Positions 9,540-17,623 of a stretch of DNA of 64,000 bases are shown in pieces. Source of the DNA: Rhodococcus sp. P-2 (GTDB taxonomy: Bacteria; Actinomycetota; Actinomycetes; Mycobacteriales; Mycobacteriaceae); contig NZ_CP066779.1 in assembly GCF_016598535.1 (NCBI RefSeq), forward strand, positions 124,001 through 188,000. Reading direction: 5' to 3'. Under the pieces are notes generated by a model, which ran no database searches, was not told the DNA's origin, and worked only from the letters and a program-made list of their open reading frames with translations. The translations under genes were made by a program, and so were the position numbers. Position 1 is the first letter of the stretch, and every line of letters starts with the position of its first letter.

Positions 9540-10388
9540 GTGACAGGTGCGGATAGTCAGGCAATTTTTCGACTCGCGTACGCCCCGGGGGTGACGCCCA
9601 CCAAGTGGGTCCGGGTGTGGCACGAGCGGCTTCCCGAGGTGCGTCTGGAACTGGTTCAGTTCCCGGTTCTCGAACTCGAAGCTGCACTTCGCGCAGGTGA
9701 AGCAGATGCAGGTTTGGTTCGCCTGCCGATCGACCGGACCGGCATCAGCGCCATCTCGCTGTATGCGGAAACCCCGGTGGTGGTGGTACCGAAAGATCAC
9801 GTGTTCACTACTGTCGATCAGATTTCCGTCGACGATCTGGCCGACGAGATAGTGCTCGATCCTCTCGACGACAGACTCGACTGGCCGACCCGTCCCGGAA
9901 AGACCGCCGCCGAGCGACCCGCGAGCATCGCCGACGCGATCGAATTGGTTGCCGCCGGCGTCGGCGTTGTCGTCGTGCCACATTCGCTGGCGCGGTTCCA
10001 CCATCGCAAGGACCTGACCTTCCGTCCGGTGGACGGTGCGCCCGAGGCTCCCGTGGCTTTGGCATGGATGGAGTCCAAGACCACAGATCTGGTCGAGGAA
10101 CTGATCGGCATCGTGCGAGGCCGCACGGCACAAAGTTCCCGCGGCCGGAACGGCGAGCCGGCCGAGAAGATCAAGGGTTCCGTGAAAGCCAAGATCGCGG
10201 CCCGTGAGCGTCGTGCAGAAGCTGCCAAGAACGGTCAGAAGGCGAAGGGCGCCGGCACCGCGAAGAACATTTCCGGACGCAACGCCGGTTCCGGTAAGGC
10301 CAAGGCGGGCGGCAAATCGGGTAGCGGGAAGTCCGGTGGGACCAAGAGTTCGGGTGGCCGGTTCTCCGGAAAGCAGAAGGGCCGCTAG
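9540..10388 (+). CDS. LysR-type effector domain without HTH, basic tail
   Basis: The 282-residue product begins directly with a LysR substrate-binding fold (FRLAYAPGVTPTKW) and keeps the two-lobed pattern, including a DAGLVRLP segment near 57-64 and a GVGVVVVPHSLARF segment near 140-153. It lacks the 60-residue winged helix and linker helix of a normal LysR regulator. Residues from about 205 to the end form a Lys/Arg/Gly/Ser-rich tail likely to bind nucleic acid without sequence specificity. The start is GTG at 9540. The divergent DUF5997 neighbour may supply sequence-specific DNA binding. Not a truncation by frameshift: no HTH-coding remnant is seen upstream. Confidence 0.8.
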   Translation: MTGADSQAIFRLAYAPGVTPTKWVRVWHERLPEVRLELVQFPVLELEAALRAGEADAGLVRLPIDRTGISAISLYAETPVVVVPKDHVFTTVDQISVDDLADEIVLDPLDDRLDWPTRPGKTAAERPASIADAIELVAAGVGVVVVPHSLARFHHRKDLTFRPVDGAPEAPVALAWMESKTTDLVEELIGIVRGRTAQSSRGRNGEPAEKIKGSVKAKIAARERRAEAAKNGQKAKGAGTAKNISGRNAGSGKAKAGGKSGSGKSGGTKSSGGRFSGKQKGR

Positions 10389-10509
10389 GGATTCAGCCGG
10401 CAACTCGGAAGATCGTTGCCTGACATCGCTGAACTGTTCAGGCGCGAGTGAACCGCGCTGCGGGCCGCGAAACGGCGCATCGTCGAACTCCGTCGAGCAT
10501 GATGAGAGT

Positions 10510-11910
10510 ATGACTCCCGCGAGTTCTTCAGCCCTCGACGAATTGGTAGCGGCACTCCCCGAGGGAGCCGTCCTGCTGGATCCTGACCTGACCGCGGGCT
10601 ACCGCCAGGACTGGGCTGCCGATCCGACCGCCGGCCACCCCGCTGCCGTGGTTCGCGCAACGTGCACGGAAGACATCCAAGCAGTCATGCGATGGGCAAC
10701 CGCCAACCGCGTACCGGTGGTTCCCAGAGGTGCCGGCTCGGGCCTTTCCGGTGGATCCAGCGCCGTCGACGGTTGCATCGTGGTCAGCACCGAGCGAATG
10801 CGACAGATCACGATCGACCCGGTTGCCCGTGTGGCCGTTACTCAGCCCGGCTTGATGAATGCGGAGGTCAAGAAAGCAGCCGCAGAGCACGGACTCTGGT
10901 ACCCGCCGGACCCCTCGTCCTTCGAGATCTGTTCCATCGGCGGCAATGCAGCCACCAACGCCGGCGGACTCTGCTGCGTCAAGTACGGAGTAACCACCGA
11001 CTACGTTCTCGGACTTCGGGTCGTGCTGGCAGACGGGACAGCGGTCAGCCTCGGTGGCCCCCTTCTCAAGGACGTCGCCGGACTCTCACTCACGAAACTG
11101 TTCGTGGGTAGTGAGGGAACTCTCGGCATCATCACGGAAATCACCCTGCGTTTGATTCCCGCGCAGCCGCCCGCATCAACCGTCGTCGCGTCGTTCGACT
11201 CGTTACAAGAGGCTGCCGACGCGGTCTTGGCGATCACCGGCAACATGCGTCCGGCGATGCTCGAGTTCATGGATCATGCCAGCATCAATGCCGTCGAGGA
11301 TTCGGTACGCATGGGTCTGAACCGCAAGGCTCACGCACTGCTGCTCGCGCAGTCCGACGCACCCGGCGCGGCAGGCGTGCTGGAAATCGAGACGATTGTT
11401 CAGGCGTGCGAAAACAACGGAGCCACCGAGGTATTCGCCACCGACGATCAGGCCGAGGGTGACGCTTTTGCGGCAGCACGGCGGGCAGTGTTCCCGGCAG
11501 TGCTCGCGATGGGAAGTCTGCTTCTCGAAGACGTGGGCGTTCCCATGCGCGCACTCCCCCAGCTCGTGACCGGGGTCGAAGCCATCGCCGACGACCTCGA
11601 AGTCCTGATCTGCACGGTGGCGCATGCCGGAGACGGAAATACACACCCGCTCATCGTTTTCGACCCCGCAGATCCGGACATGACCGAACGCGCACAGATC
11701 GCATTCGGACGGGTGATGGATCTCGCCATCGCGCTCGGCGGCACGATCACCGGCGAACACGGGGTCGGTCGACTCAAGCGCGACTGGCTGCCGTCACAAT
11801 TGGGTGACGACGTCATGGCCCTCAATCGCAAGGTCAAGGATGCGCTCGACCCGCTGGGAATTCTCAATCCCGGAGCCGTCATTGCCGTGAAAGAAGGCTC
11901 ATCCGACTAG
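10510..11910 (+). CDS. FAD-linked oxidase (GlcD / D-lactate dehydrogenase-like)
   Basis: The 466-residue flavoprotein belongs to the VAO/PCMH superfamily. The N-terminal FAD domain has VPVVPRGAGSGLSGGSSA (phosphate-binding loop) and SIGGNAATNAGG. The C-terminal domain ends with AHAGDGNTHPLIVFD and GEHGVGRLKRDWL, typical of glycolate oxidase GlcD and D-2-hydroxyacid dehydrogenases. It probably oxidises a 2-hydroxyacid to the 2-oxoacid. The ATG at 10510 is chosen; a frame from 10204 overlaps the previous gene and adds unrelated sequence. It stands alone, convergent with oxyR, with no GlcE or GlcF partners nearby. Confidence 0.87.
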   Translation: MTPASSSALDELVAALPEGAVLLDPDLTAGYRQDWAADPTAGHPAAVVRATCTEDIQAVMRWATANRVPVVPRGAGSGLSGGSSAVDGCIVVSTERMRQITIDPVARVAVTQPGLMNAEVKKAAAEHGLWYPPDPSSFEICSIGGNAATNAGGLCCVKYGVTTDYVLGLRVVLADGTAVSLGGPLLKDVAGLSLTKLFVGSEGTLGIITEITLRLIPAQPPASTVVASFDSLQEAADAVLAITGNMRPAMLEFMDHASINAVEDSVRMGLNRKAHALLLAQSDAPGAAGVLEIETIVQACENNGATEVFATDDQAEGDAFAAARRAVFPAVLAMGSLLLEDVGVPMRALPQLVTGVEAIADDLEVLICTVAHAGDGNTHPLIVFDPADPDMTERAQIAFGRVMDLAIALGGTITGEHGVGRLKRDWLPSQLGDDVMALNRKVKDALDPLGILNPGAVIAVKEGSSD

Positions 11911-11938
11911 CTTTCACGTCGACGTCGAACGAGTTACG

Positions 11939-12859
11939 TCATCGAGGAACTGTCGGGCTGACCGAACGGACCAACTCGGCCAGCTGACGGAATCCTTCTG
12001 CTCGGCCACTCGAAGAGCGGAACACGACGCCGATCGTGCGACCTGGAGCCGGCGATGCGAAGCGCGCCGTCGACAAATCTCCGCGTCGAACCTCCACTGC
12101 AACAGCAGATTCCGGGACCAAAGTCACCCCGAGTCCCCCGGCCACACACTGCACGACCGTCGCGAGCGACGTCGCCCGCGTGTCGCCGGCAAGCGGATGA
12201 GCGTCTACGGAACGGCACAGATCCAACGTCTGGTCGCGCAGGCAGTGGCCGTCGTCGAGCAAGAGCAACGGCAGCGCGTCGAGCACGTCCACCGTGAGAT
12301 CGACACGTCCGGCCAAGGAGTGATCGTCCGGCACGACCATCACAAAATCCTCTTCGTACACAGGAACTTCCACCAGGCCGGGCGTTCCGGCAGGAAGCGC
12401 CAACACAGCTACGTCGAGCGCTCCCGATCGCAGTGCATCGAGTAGGCGCGCCGTCTGATCCTCGACGATCTGCGGCGCCAACGACGGCAGCTTGTCGCGC
12501 AGCTCCGGCAACAACCCCGGAAGAATGTAGGGCGCAACGGTCGGGATCAACCCGATGCGGAGCGGTCCGGTCAGAGAGTCGCCGGAGCCGGCGGCACTCG
12601 CGACGAAACCGTCGGCAGCCTCGAGAATCTGCTTGGCCTGACCGAGCAAGCGCTGCCCGTCCGCAGTCACGAGCACGCGCCGCGTACTCCGTTCGATCAG
12701 CTTGACCCCCAGGCCCGCCTCGAGCGCCGCCAGCGCCTGGGACAGTGTGGGTTGGCTCACACCGGAACGTGCTGCGGCAGTACCGAAGTGCCGATACTCG
12801 GCCACCGACACGAAGGCACGCAGCTGTGACAAGGAAGGTTGATAAGTCTGATCAGACAT
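11939..12859 (-). CDS. oxyR: Hydrogen peroxide sensor OxyR (LysR family)
   Basis: The 306-residue LysR regulator has an N-terminal winged HTH (about 10-70) and an effector domain. It carries the redox pair Cys206 and Cys215 in GHCLRDQTLDLC, equivalent to Cys199/Cys208 of E. coli OxyR, so disulfide-based peroxide sensing should be intact. It is divergent from ahpC-ahpD, its expected target, as in several mycobacteria. The ATG at 12859 is used; the longer frame upstream runs into the ahpC promoter. Unlike M. tuberculosis, where oxyR is a pseudogene, this copy is complete. Confidence 0.94.
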   Translation of the reverse strand: MSDQTYQPSLSQLRAFVSVAEYRHFGTAAARSGVSQPTLSQALAALEAGLGVKLIERSTRRVLVTADGQRLLGQAKQILEAADGFVASAAGSGDSLTGPLRIGLIPTVAPYILPGLLPELRDKLPSLAPQIVEDQTARLLDALRSGALDVAVLALPAGTPGLVEVPVYEEDFVMVVPDDHSLAGRVDLTVDVLDALPLLLLDDGHCLRDQTLDLCRSVDAHPLAGDTRATSLATVVQCVAGGLGVTLVPESAVAVEVRRGDLSTARFASPAPGRTIGVVFRSSSGRAEGFRQLAELVRSVSPTVPR

Positions 12860-12866
12860 GCCTATC
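12841..12866. promoter_or_regulatory. Imperfect dyad at oxyR start, candidate OxyR site
   Basis: GATA (12841-12844) and TATC (12863-12866) form an inverted pair around the internal palindrome TCTGATCAGA (12847-12856). Mycobacterial OxyR sites also carry GATA/TATC half-sites in the oxyR-ahpC region. It overlaps the oxyR start codon, so it would autoregulate oxyR. The centres of the two dyads differ by 2 bases, so the call is tentative. Confidence 0.35.
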
Positions 12867-13088
12867 AGTGTAGTGCCACCCATCACCTTTACCTTTTGAA
12901 CGGTTTGATGCAGAATGGACTCATACCAAAAAGCGCCGGTCACAACCTCGACACTCCAGTCGAAACCGTCCGACCCGCTGACGGTGACAAACCCTCTCGA
13001 TCCAGCACGTTCGGCCGTCACAATCCGAACAGCCGGATCGTGTGCGCAAGAAATTCCTGTTCACGAGACACGTAGGAGAATGAGACAC
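12860..13088. promoter_or_regulatory. Divergent oxyR-ahpC promoter region
   Basis: This 229-base gap must hold the ahpC promoter and probably that of oxyR. An A/T-richer stretch (about 12890-12935) contains the best -10-like sequences. The ahpC ribosome binding site (AGGAGAATGAGAC, about 13075-13087) is good. No separate small gene was found. Confidence 0.5.
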
Positions 13089-13676
13089 ATGGCTCTGCTC
13101 ACAATCGGCGACCAGTTCCCCGCTTACAACCTCACGGCTGTCATCGGCGGCGACCTGTCCAAGGTCGATGCCCAGCAGCCCGATGACTACTTCACCACCG
13201 TCACCAGCGACGACTACGCAGGCAAGTGGCGCATCGTCTTCTTCTGGCCCAAGGACTTCACCTTCGTGTGCCCCACCGAGATTGCTGCATTCGGCAAGCT
13301 CAACGACGAGTTCGCAGACCGTGACGCTCAGGTTCTCGGCGCTTCCGTCGACAACGAGTTCGTGCACTTCCAGTGGCGTGCACAGCACGAAGAGCTCAAG
13401 ACCCTCCCCTTCCCGATGCTCTCGGACCTCAAGCGCGAGCTTGCCGAGGCCACCGGCGTCCTCAACGCCGACGGCGTTGCAGACCGCGCGACGTTCATCG
13501 TCGACCCCAACAACGAGATCCAGTTCGTCTCCGTCACAGCCGGTTCCGTCGGCCGTAACGTCGACGAGGTTCTCCGCGTCCTCGACGCTCTCCAGAGCGA
13601 CGAGCTGTGCGCATGCAACTGGAAGAAGGGCGACCCGACCATCAACGCCGGCGAACTCCTGACTGCGAGCGTCTGA
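13089..13676 (+). CDS. ahpC: Alkyl hydroperoxide reductase AhpC (peroxiredoxin)
   Basis: This 2-Cys peroxiredoxin reduces H2O2, organic peroxides and peroxynitrite. The 195-residue product matches the mycobacterial length. The peroxidatic Cys61 lies in FTFVCPTE. Cys174 and Cys176 in ELCACNW reproduce the unusual resolving pair of mycobacterial AhpC, which is recycled by AhpD instead of AhpF. The ATG at 13089 is chosen over an in-frame ATG three codons upstream because the protein then starts [10 protein letters not shown] like the family. ahpD follows after 2 bases. Confidence 0.97.
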   Translation: MALLTIGDQFPAYNLTAVIGGDLSKVDAQQPDDYFTTVTSDDYAGKWRIVFFWPKDFTFVCPTEIAAFGKLNDEFADRDAQVLGASVDNEFVHFQWRAQHEELKTLPFPMLSDLKRELAEATGVLNADGVADRATFIVDPNNEIQFVSVTAGSVGRNVDEVLRVLDALQSDELCACNWKKGDPTINAGELLTASV

Positions 13677-13678
13677 GT

Positions 13679-14218
13679 ATGAGCGTCGAGAACCTCAAGA
13701 ACTCGCTTCCCGAGTACGCGAAGGACCTCAAGCTCAACCTGAGTTCCATTGCGCGCACGACGGTCCTGAACGAGCAGCAGTTGTGGGGAACGCTCCTCGC
13801 AACGGCCGCAGCCACCAAGTCTGCGTCCACGCTCAAGGAGATTGCATCCGAGGCTGCCGACAACCTGTCGGCAGAGGCGTACAACGCCGCTCTCGGCGCA
13901 GCGTCGATCATGGGCATGAACAACGTCTTCTACCGCACCAAGGGCTACCTCGACGGTAAGTACGACGACCTTCGTGCCGGCCTGCGGATGAACATCATCG
14001 GCAACCCGGGCGTCGACAAGGCCGACTTCGAATTGTGGTCGCTTGCAGTGTCCGCGATCAACGGCTGCAACCACTGCCTCGAAGCTCACGAGAACACCCT
14101 CCGCCAGGAAGGTGTCGACCGCGAGGTCATCTTCGAAGCGATCCGCGCCGGTTCCATCGTCGCGGGCGTCGCACAGGCTGTCGAAGCCAACGAGATCCTC
14201 TCTGCCGCACAGGTCTGA
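13679..14218 (+). CDS. ahpD: Alkyl hydroperoxidase AhpD
   Basis: AhpD is the all-helical reductant that links AhpC to lipoamide dehydrogenase and dihydrolipoamide succinyltransferase. The 179-residue protein has the CxxC site as Cys130/Cys133 in GCNHCLEAH, with His132, His137 and Glu118 present, the full catalytic set described for the mycobacterial enzyme. It is translationally close to ahpC and followed by a strong terminator, so ahpCD is a two-gene operon under likely OxyR control. Confidence 0.96.
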   Translation: MSVENLKNSLPEYAKDLKLNLSSIARTTVLNEQQLWGTLLATAAATKSASTLKEIASEAADNLSAEAYNAALGAASIMGMNNVFYRTKGYLDGKYDDLRAGLRMNIIGNPGVDKADFELWSLAVSAINGCNHCLEAHENTLRQEGVDREVIFEAIRAGSIVAGVAQAVEANEILSAAQV

Positions 14219-14246
14219 TCACTCGGACCCGACTGCAGTTCGACGA

Positions 14247-14279
14247 GCCCTCCCCACCGTGAAGGTGGGGAGGGCTTTT
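14247..14279 (+). terminator. Rho-independent terminator of ahpCD
   Basis: A 12-bp perfect GC-rich stem (14247-14258 with 14264-14275) closes a 5-base loop and is followed by TTTT, 28 bases after the ahpD stop. Confidence 0.9.
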
Positions 14280-14298
14280 CGCGCGCTAGGGTGGACCG

Positions 14299-14979
14299 AT
14301 GGGTATCGAGGTGAGTGTGGTCCGGGTCTTCACGGACGAGAACGGCAAGCACGGCAATCCGCTGGGAATCGTCGACGCATCCACGGTTGCAGAATCGGAT
14401 CGACAAGCCGTCGCGAAGGAACTCGACTACAGCGAGACCATCTTCATCGACGTACCGGATGACGGCGCCTCGCGTGCCCGGGCTCAGATCTTCACTCCGG
14501 CAGCAGAACTCCCCTTCGCCGGGCACCCGACCGTCGGTGCCACGTGGTGGCTGGGCGAGCAGGGCCGCCGCGTGACCGCCCTCGACGTTCCCGCCGGCAG
14601 TGTCGACGTCCGCCAATCCGGCGCTCTCACATGGGTACGCGCGCGTGCCGAGTGGGCACCGGAATTCGCGATCTATCCGATGGACACGGTCGACGACGTC
14701 ATCGACGCCGATCCGTCCGACTACGAGGCGGATCATTCGTATCTGTGGGCATGGCAGGACAAGCTCGAAGCTGCCATCCGCGCACGCATGTTCGCACCGG
14801 TGATGGGAATCGCCGAGGACGAGGCCACCGGATCGGCAGCGCTACGCATCACGGACCGGTTGAGGAAATCACTGCTCATCACCCAGGGACGCGGATCGGT
14901 GCTTCACACCACCTTCTCCCCCGAAGGGTGGCTCGAAGTCGGCGGCCGCGTCGTCGCCGAGCCGTCACGAACCTTGTGA
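14299..14979 (+). CDS. PhzF family isomerase/epimerase-like protein
   Basis: The 226-residue protein has the PhzF signatures: an N-terminal VVRVFTDENGKHGNPLG, the active-site region YSETIF, FTPAAELPFAGHPTVGA in the middle of the first domain, and DEATGSAA in the second. The family includes PhzF and diaminopimelate-epimerase-fold isomerases. It is about 50 residues shorter than PhzF itself, the second domain being compact. The substrate is unknown. Its last 15 bases overlap the 3' end of the convergent YiiX-like gene. Confidence 0.82.
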   Translation: MGIEVSVVRVFTDENGKHGNPLGIVDASTVAESDRQAVAKELDYSETIFIDVPDDGASRARAQIFTPAAELPFAGHPTVGATWWLGEQGRRVTALDVPAGSVDVRQSGALTWVRARAEWAPEFAIYPMDTVDDVIDADPSDYEADHSYLWAWQDKLEAAIRARMFAPVMGIAEDEATGSAALRITDRLRKSLLITQGRGSVLHTTFSPEGWLEVGGRVVAEPSRTL

Positions 14980-15663
14980 GTACCCGGCGGGATTGCGTCC
15001 GGCCTCGAGGTCACTTGCGCTGAGAGTCACCGAGATCTCGTCACCGAGCGCGACTCCCGGTGCGAGGGGCAACTGATCTCCACTCCAGAATTTGCCCGGG
15101 TCGAACCAGTTGATCCGACGATTACCGACAAGCAGACCCATCGCTTCATAGGTCTTGGCAACCACTTCGGCGCAGTAGGCGCTCTCGGCGGCGACTGCCG
15201 ATACGTCGGACTTCTTGCGCAGCTTCGGGATTCGGCCCCCGAACCAGCGTGAGGCGAGCTTGGCCGTCGACGGGAACGGCGTGCCGTCCAGTCGCGCGAT
15301 CGTCTTGAGCAGAGCGTCTTCCTGCTCACGGGTGATCTCGTGGTCGAGCTGGCGCAACCATCCGCGCTGCCCATACTTGGCGCCCCACACCTGAACCGCC
15401 GACCTCAGATCGTGCAGTTGGACACCACGCTGAAAGCGTCCGGTCCACATGTCCTGCAGCGAGTGACCGAGTTCCGCATGCCACATCAGCGGCGGAAGGT
15501 CGTCGATCACCACCGACATTCCCACGTGATTGACCGGGCTGTTGGTCAGCGTCTGGATGGCCCGGTCGGCCGTCGACTCTCCGCGGAAGATCCAGATGTC
15601 GCCCGTGCGGGTCGCCGCGGCGGCCTCGTCGAGACTCACCTGCGAAAGCAATCGTCGGTCCAT
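14965..15663 (-). CDS. YiiX/YebB-like NlpC/P60-type cysteine hydrolase
   Basis: The 232-residue protein has the permuted papain-like pattern of the YiiX/YebB group: a His in NHVGMSVV near residues 45-52 and a later Cys in AYCAEVVAKTYEAMG. WHAELGHSLQDMW adds another conserved block. Such enzymes hydrolyse amide or thioester bonds. No signal peptide is evident. It is divergent from the small membrane protein with only 17 bases between start codons. The family call rests on motif recall alone. Confidence 0.6.
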   Translation of the reverse strand: MDRRLLSQVSLDEAAAATRTGDIWIFRGESTADRAIQTLTNSPVNHVGMSVVIDDLPPLMWHAELGHSLQDMWTGRFQRGVQLHDLRSAVQVWGAKYGQRGWLRQLDHEITREQEDALLKTIARLDGTPFPSTAKLASRWFGGRIPKLRKKSDVSAVAAESAYCAEVVAKTYEAMGLLVGNRRINWFDPGKFWSGDQLPLAPGVALGDEISVTLSASDLEAGRNPAGYSQGS

Positions 15664-15664
15664 G

Positions 15665-15679
15665 CCTCTAGCGTAGAGG
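15665..15679. promoter_or_regulatory. Palindrome filling a 17-base divergent gap
   Basis: CCTCTA and TAGAGG flank GCG and fill nearly all the space between two divergent start codons (15663 minus, 15681 plus). The arms also give each gene a GAGG ribosome binding site at short spacing. Promoters must therefore lie inside the opposite genes, or the transcripts are leaderless. Confidence 0.5.
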
Positions 15680-15680
15680 G

Positions 15681-15947
15681 ATGAAACTCCCTACTCCTCT
15701 GCGCGCCTCGCACGTTTGGAAACTGGTCGGCCTCGCTGGTGCCATGGGCATTGCCGCCACCGGGGTCCTCGTCGCGCGCGGCGAACGCCAGCGTCGGGCC
15801 TACTCCCCGGACGAGATTCGCTCGGTATTGCACGAGCGGTACACCCAGGCCTACGCCAAGCAGTCGGAGCAAGAAGTTCTGGAACTCGAACCTGCACCCA
15901 ACGCAGTGCGGCGCCGAATCGAGAAGCTCTTCCGGCGCCGCAACTGA
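15681..15947 (+). CDS. Small single-pass membrane protein
   Basis: The 88-residue protein has one hydrophobic segment near 14-33 (LVGLAGAMGIAATGVLVARG) and a charged C-terminal tail that ends in basic residues (RRRIEKLFRRRN). Part of the tail looks helical (QEVLELEPAPNAVRRR). No family was recognised. It is divergent from the YiiX-like hydrolase and convergent with the aminotransferase, 2 bases from its stop. Confidence 0.7.
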   Translation: MKLPTPLRASHVWKLVGLAGAMGIAATGVLVARGERQRRAYSPDEIRSVLHERYTQAYAKQSEQEVLELEPAPNAVRRRIEKLFRRRN

Positions 15948-15949
15948 AC

Positions 15950-17176
15950 TCATCCGAGGGCTGCGAGGATCCCTGCTGCCATCTCCGCGACCTGATCATC
16001 GGTCATCACGAACGTCGGCGAAATCTGCATCGCACCCTGACCCGCCGCGCGACCCGAAATACCGTGCTCACGCAACGTCTTCACGAACGGCAAAGCCTCC
16101 GCCGGATCAGCCAACTGCACCGCAGCGACCGCACCGAGCCCACTACGAACCTCCGCCACCCGCGGATGCTCGGCCAACGGCTGCAGATGCGTATGCAACG
16201 ACGCCTCCAGACGCTTCGACTCCCCGAGCAAATTCTCACGCTCGACAATGTCGAGGTTCGCCATCGCCGCCGCAGCAGCACCGGCATGCCCGCCATACGT
16301 GTAACCATGACGCCACCACGAACCCGCATAGAACGGCTCCGCCACCCGCGGCGCGATGAACACCGCACCCATCGGAACATAACCCGACGTCAAACCCTTT
16401 GCCGTGGTCATCATGTCAGGCTGCAAATCGAAACGAGTAGACGCGAACCACTCACCACCGATACGACCGAAACCGGTCACCACCTCGTCGACCACAAACA
16501 GAATGTCGTGCTCACGGCAGATGTCACGCACCTCCGCCAAATACCCCTCCGGCGGAAGATACACCCCACCCGCACCGATGATCGGCTCCGCGAAGAACGC
16601 GGCGATCTTGTTCGCACCGATCCTCTCGATCAACTCGAGCAGACTCTTCGCATCATCCCAACCGACCGTCGCCGCATCCGCCATCAGCTCGCCGTAACCC
16701 TCACGGTTCACCGGAATACCCGCCAGAGCCGTTCCCGCAACATGCATTCCGTGGTACGCCTTCTGACGACCGACAATGATCGCCTTCTCCGGCTGCCCCA
16801 CCTCATGCCAATACCGGCGAGCGAGCTTCGCCGCAGTGTCCACCGAATCCGAACCACCCGAGGTGAAGAAGATCTTGCTCCCGGCAACCGGCGCGATCGT
16901 CGCCAACCGCTCCGCCAACACCTGCGTGGTCTCGGGAACAAAATCACCGAAGTTGGAGAAATGCGCGATCTTCGACAACTGAGCCGCCACCGCGTCCGCG
17001 ATCTCCGTGCGCCCGTGCCCGACATTGGTGAACCACAGGCCCGCCGTCGCATCCAGATACCGAGTGCCCTCGCGGTCCCAGATGTACGCGCCCTCACCGC
17101 GAGAGACGACAAACGCGCCGTTCTTCTCCACAGCGCCCATGTCCGCGAACCCGTGCCACAATGCCGAAGCCATCAT
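15950..17176 (-). CDS. Class III PLP-dependent aminotransferase
   Basis: The 408-residue enzyme is an omega-aminotransferase-type (class III) protein. It shows FTSGGSDSVDTAAKLAR for phosphate and substrate binding, DEVVTGFGRIG with the cofactor-contacting Asp, and TTAKGLTSGYVPMGAV with the PLP lysine. Family members use putrescine, beta-alanine, GABA or pyruvate pairs, so the substrate cannot be fixed. The ATG pair at 17171-17176 has AAGGGG just upstream. A much longer frame extends past this start and is rejected. No degradation genes adjoin it. Confidence 0.88.
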   Translation of the reverse strand: MMASALWHGFADMGAVEKNGAFVVSRGEGAYIWDREGTRYLDATAGLWFTNVGHGRTEIADAVAAQLSKIAHFSNFGDFVPETTQVLAERLATIAPVAGSKIFFTSGGSDSVDTAAKLARRYWHEVGQPEKAIIVGRQKAYHGMHVAGTALAGIPVNREGYGELMADAATVGWDDAKSLLELIERIGANKIAAFFAEPIIGAGGVYLPPEGYLAEVRDICREHDILFVVDEVVTGFGRIGGEWFASTRFDLQPDMMTTAKGLTSGYVPMGAVFIAPRVAEPFYAGSWWRHGYTYGGHAGAAAAAMANLDIVERENLLGESKRLEASLHTHLQPLAEHPRVAEVRSGLGAVAAVQLADPAEALPFVKTLREHGISGRAAGQGAMQISPTFVMTDDQVAEMAAGILAALG

Positions 17177-17305
17177 TGTCCCCTTCGAATACAAACGATG
17201 CTGGTGTGCAAACGATGTGCTGCGACTATATCGACACCGGGAATCGGCGCACGACGGCGCTCGCCGGGCACCGGCATTTCCGGGTACACACGTAATCTGT
17301 CGACC

Positions 17306-17623
17306 GTGACTTTTGCCGACAATCTCGCCGCACTGCCCACCATCGATCATCTGGCCGCCATCGAGGTACTCGACGCCGACGGAACCGTCATCGACACCGT
17401 CGAGAACAAGCCCGGAAAGTCCGGCTCGGTCAAGGTGTACAACCATCTTGCCGAGGTCTACGGCGCCCTGACACCCGAAGCCGCGACAGCAGGACTGACG
17501 ATCTTCGCCGAGCACACCGAGGACGCGCGATCGAACCCCGGCAAGCACCCGAACGTGGACCGCCTCGAGCAGGTGCTCGCCTCCGGCAATCCACTAGGAC
17601 TTCGCAGCGTTCCGTCCGCGTAG
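17306..17623 (+). CDS. DUF2322 family protein
   Basis: The 105-residue product resembles the DUF2322 family, best known from proteobacteria and of unknown function. Matching blocks are the start TFADNLAALPTIDHLA, ENKPGKSGSVKVYNHLAE and AEHTEDARSNPGKHPN. The start is a GTG at 17306; upstream sequence in the same frame is a shadow of the aminotransferase. The last 30 bases overlap the 3' end of the convergent Pr6Pr gene. Confidence 0.72.
   Translation: MTFADNLAALPTIDHLAAIEVLDADGTVIDTVENKPGKSGSVKVYNHLAEVYGALTPEAATAGLTIFAEHTEDARSNPGKHPNVDRLEQVLASGNPLGLRSVPSA

Noticed and set aside
10204-10509. N-terminal extension of the FAD oxidase
   Set aside because: It overlaps the LysR-like gene's 3' end and has Arg/Pro-rich composition unlike the flavoprotein; the ATG at 10510 starts the conserved region.
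15716-17623. 635-codon plus-strand frame
   Set aside because: All but its last 105 codons are antisense to the aminotransferase and low in complexity (Arg/Thr/His-rich). Only the DUF2322 part is supported.
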